DNA of 64,000 bases, taken from positions 147,690,580 through 147,754,579 of the forward strand of contig JAHLJT010000631.1 in NCBI GenBank assembly GCA_031308135.1, written 5' to 3'. Within the stretch, counting starts at the first letter, position 1. Every line of letters begins with the position of its first letter. The translations under genes and the position numbers were made by a program. Shown in pieces: positions 21,831 through 31,669 of the stretch. Source of the stretch: Acheta domesticus (Eukaryota; Arthropoda; Insecta; Orthoptera; Gryllidae). Under the pieces are notes generated by a model. It saw only the letters and a list, made by a program, of their open reading frames with translations. It did not search any database and was not told the origin of the DNA.

Positions 21831-23281
21831 GTCAGTGGGCAGCTCCTCACCATTGCACTCCCCCGCTTCTTCGCTCTCGCTATTGCCTCGTCCTGTCCAA
21901 TCTTCTTTGCCCTCACCATTCCAATCCCTCTTGTTTGTCCTCACCATTATTATATCCCTCGTCTTCATTCTTTCCATTCCTCCTTTTCCTCTTTCGTCCT
22001 CTCTTCTTCGCCCTTACCATTACCCTCTCCATCGTCCTGGTCCTCGCATTCTCCCATCCCTACATCACACATTCTCGATGTGAATGTGAATATCCGCATA
22101 CCTATGGAAACAAAACCTATTGAACGGATGTAAAAATGTAATTTCAAATTCAATGATCATTTTCTGGTTTTATTTTATATTTTGTGGAAATTTTTATTTC
22201 ATCATTTTAATTTGTAACATGTTCTATCTTCATAGATTACGATAGATACTGAATCCAAGCTTATTTTATTTTTCCATCTATATACTCGTAACTTCTAGAA
22301 TTCCAGAGCAAATGCTAACTTTCTCAACCAAAATGATTTAGTAATATTTCTTATCCACCTTTACGTATTTATCATTAAAAGCCAAGATTTTCGTTTGAAA
22401 CACTGCTTTCATGCAAGTGAGGTCCCGCAACTCAGCCGGTTGCAGACCCCACGAAACGCACCGAGCACACCCGAATGCACCCGAGCTCCCTGATGCTCCC
22501 CACGCCTCGCACACACCGACGCTCCGCAAGCGCGGGCACTTCACAACCGCTAGTGTAAAATTACATCATGATTTCGATAAATTAGAAGATTTATATTATA
22601 AATAAAGATTTATTTTCTGTTAAAAATAAAGTATAATATATTTTAGTAACAGGGTACGCAGTGCATATCTTGCGTACATGAAGGACACGCCACTGGAGTA
22701 GTTCTGATTTTACCTGGTGATAACCGGTCAACTATTTTAGGTGGACACGAAGCAACATATGCGAATACATTCCCCTTTTATGTTCGCCTAGACGGATAGA
22801 AATGTAGGCCTTTTGTTTTTTTAATATTTCTATGAGGTAAGAAGTGCGTGAATTATTTTATTTAAAATACGTAATTGGAGAGATAAACAGAAGTAATCTT
22901 CCACAAACATGGTTGGATTTCACAAAAACCGTGTGGAATATTATTTCTGTTTACCTTTCCAATATAAACTTCCATAAACTTTCTGCGGTAACCACAGATT
23001 TTAAAATGAAGATCTTGGGCAATAACATGCTATGCCATATTTCTGATGAAATTGAAATATTAGTTTTTTTCGATGCTCCATAGGTGTGTCTAGATGTTGG
23101 GTTTTTATTTCATAGATCCACCGCAAGATGGCAGTGTAATTCATAAATTAATGTTCTTAATCCTATTGTGTAGCATGCAATGTCTAAACCTGTACTCTCC
23201 TTTATCACAAAACTACTTATTGTGGCACAGCATATTATTGCGTCAAATGAAAGTGAAGAGCAGTTGTTGTGTGGTGCGCAG
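21831..23281 (+). other. intron 3 of the vanin-like gene
   Basis: 1.45 kb. It begins with a pyrimidine-rich stretch of about 260 bases (CTCTC/CCTC-rich), contains a GC-rich patch at 22420-22550 with no exon-like motif, and then AT-rich DNA. The acceptor is GTGGTGCGCAG at 23281. GACACGCCACTGG near 22687 could be an orphan hAT end. Confidence 0.6.
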
Positions 23282-23494
23282 CAACCCAACACCCTGGCGG
23301 CGGAGACGCTGGTGCCGCTGCCGGCCGGCGCGTTCCGCTTCCGCGTGCTGCCGGAGGCGCCGGGGGCGCCGCGCGCGCGCGCCGCCATCTCGTCGACGCG
23401 GCCGCTGGACGCCTCGCTGCTCACCTTCGCCGTGCACGGGCGCGTCTTCTCGCGCGACCGCTCCTACCAGGACGCCCTGCCTGCCCCGCTCTGA
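23282..23494 (+). CDS. vanin/biotinidase-like amidohydrolase, last exon
   Basis: Phase-0 start after GCGCAG. It reads QPNTLAAETLVPLPAGAFRF, then LDASLLTFAVHGRVFSRD, and stops at TGA 23492-23494. It aligns in order with the last part of the vanin base domain (an LxPGxF motif, then an LLTFxxxGRxF motif). The protein ends shortly after FSRD without a hydrophobic tail, so a GPI-anchor signal like that of mammalian vanin-1 is not seen, which suggests a secreted form. An extra downstream exon cannot be excluded. With the other three exons it gives about 359 residues of an expected roughly 500. Confidence 0.88.
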   Translation, partial: QPNTLAAETLVPLPAGAFRFRVLPEAPGAPRARAAISSTRPLDASLLTFAVHGRVFSRDRSYQDALPAPL

Positions 23495-24520
23495 CAAGCT
23501 CTCTCCAAGGCTCTTGCTTTTTTAAAATAACAAATATAAATATTCCGATAGTATTACAAAGATAAATTCACTATATTCACTAGAAAATCACGTTTTGTGA
23601 AATATACTTGTTATTATTTCGCCATTTGGTATGATGAAAAATAAGTACAATTTTACATAAAAATCAAGGTCTGTGATGGAAAACAACCAAATCCATATTT
23701 TAAGTGGATATGAATGAAGCCGTAATGATAATCGCGGATGCTTTAGTATGTATGTCATTTCTATTTGAATTATAATTATTGTTAATGTTCTCCTAAGAAT
23801 ATAAATTTAGTGTATTTACAAGGCATGATATATGTACGTTTGCTGCAATTCATTGTTTCTATAATTACAAATTATAAACATTTATTTCATTGTTGTATTG
23901 CTTGAGGAGTATATATAAGTGCAAGAACACATATCTTCACTTATGGTAACTTTTATGTATCTAGAAAATCTAGAAAAATGAAAGAAATTACAATTAATAG
24001 AAACTATGAAATTAAATAAAGAGTCTGGGTTATTCCTAGATCTAAACTAAATAAATAAGAGTTTAAAACTGTATTGTTAATTTAATAAAATAACATTCTC
24101 ATCTATTTTATCTGTTTTCAATAGGAAATAAAAATGTGTTGTACACTCCATTTGCCATTAAAAGCTCAAGAGTGTTCAACCCCCGATTTTTATACTCCCT
24201 CCGTTCACAGACATGCGTGCAACACCAGCATAGCATCAAGAGAAGTAGACAAACTATTTCAAAAAAAAGAAAAGATGCTGTCATTTTGTAACGAAATTAA
24301 ATATTTAGGAAACTTGTATTGTTTTAATTTTGATGTAGTTGAATGTCGCGTCGCCGACGCTGTAAACTGAATTAAAAGTATTTTCATGAGTTGAAAATTT
24401 CTAAATGTCATGCATCGCTTCCTTCAAATAAGCTCTTTTAGTACCTCACATTGAACATACCAATGAATCGTAGTACCTGATAACTATGGAAACGATTTGT
24501 AAGGTCCGGCACCTTTTCAA
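23495..24520 (+). other. 3' flank of the vanin-like gene
   Basis: AT-rich. The first AATAAA after the stop is at 24015-24020, a possible poly(A) signal giving a 3' UTR of about 0.5 kb. An open frame at 24134-24370 has no recognised motif. Nothing else is seen. Confidence 0.35.
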
Positions 24521-26880
24521 CTAGTATGGCTGTAGAATGGCACAGACTTTACGGTGTTCGTTTTCTATTTCCTTCGGTCTCGGCCAGCTGCCATCTATCG
24601 CTGCCCCCACATATTCTTAATTTTCCGGTTTCCTAATAGTCGAACGGAAATATTATTTTAATAATATTAAAGAAGAGTAAAACCTTGTCCTAAATGGCAA
24701 TTGTCTTTAAAAAATGTTGTTTCCGTTTTTAAGAAAATGGCGTTTCAGCGCTACTGTAAGATCAAAATTTGAAGATCATTTTCACAGAAAATTTTTGAGT
24801 TTTCGAAAAACATCTTAAAAATAATTTGAAGTACATCAACTCACAAATTTACAAATTGTGTTTACAAATTGCTGCAAATGTGTATATTAACAATGTGAGA
24901 GATGTTTAAAAGAAATTACATTTGTGTAATTTTTGAGAAAACAAAAAATACCCAAAAATGAACTTTCAGTCATATTAAAAAGTGCAATTAGCACTATCCG
25001 TTTGAAATAAATAATTTGGAGCCATTTACGAGTAAATAGCGTTCGAACGATTCTGAAAATGCGGAACTTTTGAGATCGATTTCACAAAAAACAGTTGAAT
25101 TTTGCGAAACTTTATATAACATTATTTAAATAAAATGTACTCATAAATATCATAATGTGAATAAATCGCAGCTAATGTAATAATGCTAATGTATTAACGC
25201 CACGATGTGAGAAATATGTGAAAAATTTACATTTTTATTTTTGAAAAAACAACAAAGAATAGAGCAAACTGATGTTTATGCCATCTCATGTGTATATTTA
25301 GAATTATACCAACCAAAATTTTAAAGAAAACATTTGGGGCCTTTTTTTAACAAAACATTGTTTTTGTATTTTTTCACTTTCTCGCGCTTAAAAACTTCTT
25401 AAAAAGAAAAATTATGTAATGCTGCGTGAAAAAATGGCGAATTTGCGGAAGAAAAGCTCTTTATTACAGGGCCCTGGTAACGAGAAAGTGAATAATTCCA
25501 GTTGGTAAATTTAGAACAAAATCTTCTAACACGTGGTGCAGCCAAAATTCATGTTTTATGGCTCCTTGATACCAAAACCGATTGAGGGCAAACGTCTGTC
25601 TGTCCGTCTGTGAATAACGCTAGAGGCTAAACCGTTCAGCCGATAATTGATATTCCGCGATCGATCTGGCTGATGTCGGGGCCCCTTGAAATTGAAACCG
25701 ATATTTTAATTTTGCGTGGTATTTTACATCCAGCCTCTGGGACATAAAGAAAATGGCACCAACAATCTTAATATTATACTGCGATTTTTGTAGGAAGAGC
25801 TCTCAAGATAACTCAAATCCCATCTTCGCGATGGAATATGTCACGGCATTTCGTATAATTCACAGTCGTTCCCCTAGATTTCGCACGATCGCGACCGTAT
25901 GAAGCAGTGCTTGTGATCATGCGACTTCTACCGGCAAGACCGAGAAAAGACGCCAAATGCCGTGACATATTCCATCGCGAAGATGGGTTTGAGTGGCCTT
26001 GAGAGCTCTTCCTACAAAAATAGCAGTATAAATGTTGCTCTTGGATAGTGTGACGGACGTTAAAGAGAGTGGCACAAGTCTCATGTCGGTTGAAAACTGA
26101 TTTTTCAAAAATTGAAAAAATTCAATTTTTTTTCGGCGTCTTACTACAACTACAAAATTGAAGATACAATTTTTGTTTTCAATGGTTTTCTTTCAATTGA
26201 TTTTTACTTTTCCATATGCGTACGTAAATACGTAGTATGCGGACAGTTATGTAATGTTGCGCGAAAAAACGGCGGATTTTCGTGAGAAAAAATTCATTGC
26301 CGAGCCGTGATAATGAAAAAGTGGATAAATCCAGTTTCTAAAGTAAGAAAAATACATGTGGTATAGTCAGAATGCCACTTTTGTGGGTTCTTGATACCAA
26401 AAAACCAATTAAAAGCAAAACGTCCGTCCGTCTGTTCGACTGTGAACACCACTAGCGCCTAAACCACACGTGGAATTTGTTTCAAATTGAAAAAAGACGG
26501 TCGATCTGGCTCGTCGAAGCTTTGAGATTATGAAAAAGATTCTATAAAATTTGGGGGTATTTTACATGAAGCCCCCCGAACATTTTCAAAAGTGGCTCCA
26601 ATTTTTTTCTTTAAATTTCTTGTAAGAATAAAGAACAATATACTTATAGAAGTGTCATATTTTCGATTTTCATGGTTAACACTGAATTTTGGAAAATTAC
26701 AAAGAGTTTAAATTTTTTCGCCTTCCTACAACTACAAAATTAAAGATACAGATTTTTCCTTAAAATAAAATTGTAATCCATAGTGAGTTCTTTCATTAAG
26801 ATCATGTACATATATTTACAATTTTTAGTAGGTTTCGCGCAATATTTCGTGCATTTTACTTTAAACTTTTGGTAGGGATA
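24521..26880. repeat. composite of dispersed CCGT-associated repeat copies
   Basis: Starts CTAGTATGGCTGTAGAATGG with CACAGACTT, as at 30522 and 49039. It contains repeated units of GAAAATGGCGTTT with AAATTTTGA and CACAGAAAA near 24735, 25035 and 25430. GTAATGyTGCGyGAAAAAA recurs near 25417 and 26253, and GATACCAAAAACCAATTrA plus CGTCCGTCCGTCTG occurs near 26390-26432. Orientation switches inside, so more than one copy is present. No protein is encoded. Confidence 0.65.
25779..26026. mobile_element. 248-bp TA-flanked MITE
   Basis: Arms of about 78 bp: CTGCGATTTTTGTAGGAAGA at the left and the reverse complement ending CCTACAAAAATAGCAG at the right. Shared inner blocks include AGAGCTCTCAAG and CATCTTCGCGATGGAATA. 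It is flanked by TA on both sides (within TATA), as for Tc1/mariner-type elements. It is inserted in a copy of the dispersed repeat. Confidence 0.75.
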
Positions 26881-26888
26881 GTTCTAAA

Positions 26889-27517
26889 CAGTGGCGGCTC
26901 GTGTGTATGAGCTACCGTGCTATAGCAAAGTATTAGCCAAAAATATTAATAACACGCTCTTTCAGATAGCTTTAATTTACATTTAACTCCAACAAATTCA
27001 TTTTCTGATTCTCCGCCTGCCTGCTTCCGTATGCGGGCGTGCGAGGAAGGCTAGTGTAACAGGCCACTTGCGTAGGGCTACTTCCCCAGCAGCGCGGAAA
27101 CGCGGAGAGATGAGCATAGTGTGCATGCCAGCCGATCTCGTGTCCTCAGAGGCTGGATTCAGAGGGGGGCAACTGCCCCCCAAATCTTGGGGCAAATTTA
27201 AAAAAATTATATTTAATTTTATTTCGCGGAACTTCAAATTTATATTTAAAATATTTATTTGCTTCTGTATTTTGAGAAGAAATATAATAATACAATGTAA
27301 TAATTAACAATTGTAATAATTAAGCCAACAATAATTTTATTAACCTGAGCTAATAACATTCATTAATAAATTAGTGAACTTTAGTTCAGTATTATAAAAC
27401 GCGCGGGATAATATTCAGCGTTATTTTGAATATCCCTTATTAATACATCCTCTTTCATATTTTGCTTTGAAATGTTATTTACTTGGAAATTAAACAGTTT
27501 CATGCCTAAAATCATAA
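26889..27517. other. possible orphan hAT terminus and unassigned DNA
   Basis: CAGTGGCGGCTCGTGTG at 26893 looks like a hAT 5' terminus, close to that at 41990. A matching CACGAGCCGCCACTG was not found. At 27160-27190 there is a GGGGGGCAACTGCCCCCC palindrome. No coding sequence is supported. Confidence 0.4.
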
Positions 27518-27525
27518 GTCATAAC

Positions 27526-28548
27526 TAGACCTTGGATTTTAGGACAAATGTCTATTTAGTTCCTTTAGAATGTTGTGAAAAAATTATTACAGAGGTTTAA
27601 GAATCATAAGAGAATAGATCTACTGAAAGCGTTTAATAGTGTCTAAAATGTCTTAAAAGGGCGGTTGATGCCTTTTTTAATATGTTTTTGCCTAAAACTG
27701 CTTAAAACAAGTGATTTTCAAGAACGATAATTTTTTAAATGCTAAATTTTGAAATTCGTTTTACGGAAACGCAAAAGCTTTTCAGAAATGCAAATATTGT
27801 GTGATCGAATATGCAATCGACATCGAACCGAAATCTTTCACCCAAAATACCGAACAAAAGGTGCCCTGCAAGTCAACAAAATTAAGATGTTTCACGCTCG
27901 TCTCCGATCAGCAGACACTTCTTAGGTAATTGCACCCAATCCTGGTGCATCTGCGCTGTTGACAGGTTCAGGCTTATCGCCGCAGCGCGTCGTCTGCCAA
28001 GTCCAGGGAAGGAAAGACAGGTCAGGGAAAAGCCTTCTGTCGGACAGGCGAAGTTTAGAAAAAAAGGCCAAAGGTTAAATGGGTCGTGTGGTGCACGTTT
28101 TTTTAGGGGGGGTGAGGCGAGTGAAGAACTTCCCGGAGACGTGAGCATGAGAAACGTAGCTAAATTTGTTTGCTCCTATAAACTTGTGTCAGTGAAACGG
28201 GCATTTTCAGCCTTCAAAATGATTTTAATAGATAAGAGCCTTTTTGTAGAAAATATTGATCATGTACTATACTGCTAATTCTGAAAGTGAATGAAATATG
28301 CTTGTAGGCTCTCTCCTAAATGTAAAAATACTTTTTCCTGCATAGTAAAAATTACCTAATTTAATCCTTTTCAGATCGGTTCTAGATGCCAGAATTTACC
28401 TTTTTCATGTCTAGCTTAGTCATTCTTTAACGTATTTTAAGTGCATAAAACGTCGATTTTAATGCCTATTAGTGCCTAATTTCGTAATTTTGTTGCCTAT
28501 TTTAGGTGCCTAAATCAAATCTTTTTGTGCTTAAAATTCCGAGGTCTC
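27526..28548 (+). mobile_element. hAT element remnant with perfect 8-bp duplication
   Basis: GTCATAAC occurs at 27518-27525 and 28549-28556 and brackets imperfect terminal inverted repeats: TAGACCTTGGATTTTAGG at the left and GAGACCTCGGAATTTTAAG at the right, read inward. Both subterminal regions are rich in TGCCTAAA-type motifs. It holds a hAT C-terminal fragment at 28150-28275. The copy is internally deleted, about 1 kb against 2.5-4 kb for typical autonomous hATs. Confidence 0.8.
28150..28275 (+). pseudogene. hAT transposase dimerisation-domain fragment
   Basis: One frame reads CSYKLVSVKRAFSAFKMILI then SLFVENIDHVLYC, matching the order of the hAT C-terminal dimerisation domain (S-ER-FS---K-I, then ENi---L). 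Only about 40 codons are left. It sits inside the 1023-bp hAT remnant. The catalytic region is absent. Confidence 0.6.
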
Positions 28549-28834
28549 GTCATAACACTCAAATTTTATCTCTCAAAAAGGAAGAGTATTTCCCGTTTAT
28601 TATTTATTTTAGACATTTATATAACATGAGCCCCCTTGGTATCTTTTTATACACAGCAAACATTCTAGCAGGAACGATTTTAACAACGAGTTTAATAATT
28701 ATTTTTGCCATCATAGCTGTGGTTCAGTTGTAAATAAGAGCTGATGTGAAACAGAGGTGTTCGTGTTTTCTCGGTTCTAAAAGCTTTGGAAGGCAAGCTT
28801 TTAGCTTTTAATTTTAGTTACAGTTCGCTTAGAT

Positions 28835-30110
28835 CAGACCTGCACAGCATTTTGCACTTTCACTGACCTCAGGAGCTGCGTGCGGGCAACTCGGGTGCAA
28901 ATGAGAAAATCGATGAAGGGCGGGGATGAGACCCAATCTAGGAGTGGGGACCACCAATCGAATGAGCAATTCGAAAGATAGCGCGTAAATTTAAAGAGCA
29001 ATCGGCAAGAATATGACGGTCATATACATTTCAAGTAATATTGTATTTTGTATTATATTGCAAATGTTTGTTCTTGGTATATGACAGTGCGAAATATGAA
29101 ACTACAACGAATTATACATATTAGATTTCGACACCAAGTATTATAATTGCTTGTAGGGCTTATAATGTAATTCGCTTCGCTACGATGTAATCACAAATTT
29201 AGTGTTGTGCTAAACACAAATTTTTGATACTGAATTGTTTTTGTTTGATGACAGCAATAAACTATTTTATATTAACTATGTTTAATTGAATAAGACGGTT
29301 CTCTCAAAGCAAAAACATATTGTTCTTAAAAAAATCATGATTATTTTCTGTACTAATTTCTGACAAGAGTGTAGAGTCATTTACGAGATCGTATAAAAAT
29401 ATAAAGCCCTTTGCATTCTATTTAACCAATACCCATGATTATCTTATGATTGTCCGTAACATATCTTCACAGAAGTTTGCTTGTTGATCTCTTTTATTTA
29501 GTTTCATACTGGGGAAAAATGGTCACAAATGTGCTATTAAACATTACCCTTCTTGGAATTGCCACATATTCTATTTTTATGTCAATCTTGATGTGAGAGA
29601 TGCTCTCATGATTTTGTTCATTTTTCAATGATTTGGAGATTATAACATTCCTGGTGAACAATCAATTATTAAATTGCAATTTTGTGTTAGAATTAAATAA
29701 TTTTTTCTTATATATAAGCATATATTTTAAAGCTATAGTTTTAAAATAATGCTTAAGAGTCACAATGAGCATGTTATTTTCTTTAAAAAAATTAGAAAAT
29801 GAAAATACATACAGTGGTGGATACAAAGGTGGATATACAGTAGTGCACAGACGTAAACAGTGGATTATGGCCCTGGTAACTTGAACTACTAGACATAAGC
29901 CATTTAAACAAAGGGGCATTTAATTTTGAAGCATGGATCATTATTAGACGCCCAGGCATTCAATCTACGCGCCGCGTCGTGCTACGTCAGACTTCTCCCC
30001 TCCCCGCAAAGCTTCCTACTCCTCACTACTTGCACTTTCGGCGCTGCCACGGGCAGACGATCGGCTCTCAAGTGCAGAATGCCCGCGGGAGCAGGCGTTG
30101 TGCAGGTCTG
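28835..30110. mobile_element. non-autonomous hAT element (1276 bp)
   Basis: Ends CAGACCTGCACAGC and GCGTTGTGCAGGTCTG are inverted repeats. Flanks GCTTAGAT (28827-28834) and GCTTAGAA (30111-30118) are an 8-bp duplication with one mismatch. The end regions are GC-richer and the middle is AT-rich. No transposase is found; the minus-strand open frame at 29662-29919 has no hAT motif. Confidence 0.8.
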
Positions 30111-30118
30111 GCTTAGAA

Positions 30119-30521
30119 CGATGCTGATTCTTAACGAATGAAATACAATGTTTTGACCCTTTGACTGCCACGTGTGTTACTCTCAAAATTATGCTGCCAG
30201 GCCACGCCCGTTTTTTCGCTACTCTAAATGCATAAGTTGTGCATAATATTTATACATGTGGCCTCTCCTTGCGGGACAAATCTATATTAATTTGATACTT
30301 ATGGCAGTCTTAAACATTGTTTTTATACATGCCATCTGTAATTTCGAACTACCAAAGACCAGTTTTAGTTTGAAGAATTTTAATACGGCGATGCTTGTAA
30401 AATGAGCCCCGAACTATGGTGCGTATGTATATGAGCCCCAAAATTTTAACTGGCACTACAACTTGTGGTCGTACTATTTTTGTTTTAGACCCCATCAAGG
30501 ATCTAGGGCCAAAACAAAAAG
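30119..30521. other. unassigned; possible piggyBac-type end
   Basis: At 30156, TTGACCCTTTGACTGCCACG resembles the TTAA-CCCTTTGACTGCC terminus common in piggyBac elements. GGCAGTCTTAA near 30305 could be a decayed partner. This would be an element of only about 150 bp and is uncertain. Confidence 0.3.
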
Positions 30522-30960
30522 GAACTAGTGGAGCTACGGAATGGCACAGACTTTGTCGTACTAGTTAGTTTCCTAATTTTTTTTGGTCGGGGCAAAATTT
30601 TCGGTCGTGCCCCATCCATTTGCCAGCTATCATCTATCGCCGCTCGAACATTTTTTCACATTTGCTCAATTTGTCGGTTTTCTAGTGGCAGAATCGAAAA
30701 ACTACCTTAAGAAAATTATTGAAAAGTAAACCTTCGTTCTATATGGAAATTATCGTAGAAAAATTTGGGGCCGTTTTTACGAAAATGGCGTTTATGTGTT
30801 TGAAATTTGAAATTTTAAGCTTTCTCACAGAAATGCGAAATTTGAAGTTTTCTCACAGAAAACTATTGCGATATCGAAAAACAGTATTGGAAGCCGTTTG
30901 AATCACTGCCACTCACAAATGCAATAATGTGTACAAATCGCCGAAAATATGATCTATCTA
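30522..30960 (+). repeat. dispersed repeat copy (CTAGT...GGCACAGACTT type)
   Basis: Starts CTAGTGGAGCTACGGAATGG then CACAGACTT, in the same orientation as at 24521 and 49039, and continues with CATCTATCGCCGC and GAAAATGGCGTTTATG. A GATA/TATC palindrome follows at about 30953-30975, at the junction with R1-clade LINE D. Confidence 0.7.
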
Positions 30961-30984
30961 TCTATAGATAGATAGAAACGATGC

Positions 30985-31640
30985 CATCAAAGTGGCCGCA
31001 AAAGAGGGCACGTCAAACGTTGATATCTTTAAGGAAATCAGCGCAAAGATGAATCCCAAAGAGGGTGGGGCAGTTTTTAAGATGGTGAGGAAAACGAGAA
31101 AAGGCGAATACCCATTCGTTATACAAGAGAAAGGAAAAAACAGAAGAATTCCACATCTTCGAAGAAACCCTGGAAGGTAAAGCGGATGTAGCCGTTCTAA
31201 CCAAGCAGTCGACCATCGTCATTAGAGACATAATGGAGTTTTCCACCAAAAATGACGTGAAGGATGACATCCGAAAAGAAACAGGTGCACCGGATCTGAA
31301 GATGGCCTGCCATTTAAAAGAACAGTACGCCGGCCTGCAGTCGGTAATAGTCAAATTGCCGCAGAACATGGCGGCACTTCTTCTCCAGAAACATAAAATC
31401 GCAATAGATATGGTCTACTGTGGTGTCACTGTACGGAAGGAGGTGATGAGTTGCTAAAAGTGCCATGCATATGACCATATCGCCAAACGATGCAACGGCC
31501 CCGGTAGGAGAGATCTCTGCTGGAACTGTGTAGGAGGTCATAAACGATAAGAATGCCCTAAAGAGCCTATCTGCCTGTCCTGCAAGGACAATAATGCTAA
31601 CCACCAACATCGCCCGGGTAGTACACATTGCACATCGTTC
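30985..31640 (+). pseudogene. R1-type ORF1 (gag-like) fragment of LINE D
   Basis: Two frames joined by a frameshift near 31130-31180. The first reads VAAKEGTSNVDIFKEI, matching VTAKESTSYVDIIKH of LINE E. The second covers KNDVKDDIRKETGAPD and LQSVIVKLPQNMA, followed by three cysteine-rich knuckles (KCHAYDHIAKRC near 31458, CWNC near 31516 and CLSC near 31575). Such ORF1 proteins bind element RNA. A TGA/TAA pattern between knuckles shows that it is dead. The N-terminal half is missing through 5' truncation. Confidence 0.75.
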
Positions 31641-31669
31641 TGTAACGCGCTAGCTAAACTAAAGAGACA

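Noticed and set aside
21535..21977. Long minus-strand and alternate-frame open frames opposite the third vanin-like exon
   Set aside because: Shadows of a very GC-rich exon; only the frame with the VC...LCC motif and matching splice phases is supported.
23094..23565. Arg-rich and Ala-rich alternate frames over the last vanin-like exon
   Set aside because: Shadows; the supported frame continues from the previous exon in phase 0 and carries base-domain motifs.
30156..30315. Short piggyBac-type MITE from CCCTTTGACTGCC to GGCAGTCTTAA
   Set aside because: The right end lacks the expected AAAGGG and the left flank is TTGA; too weak.
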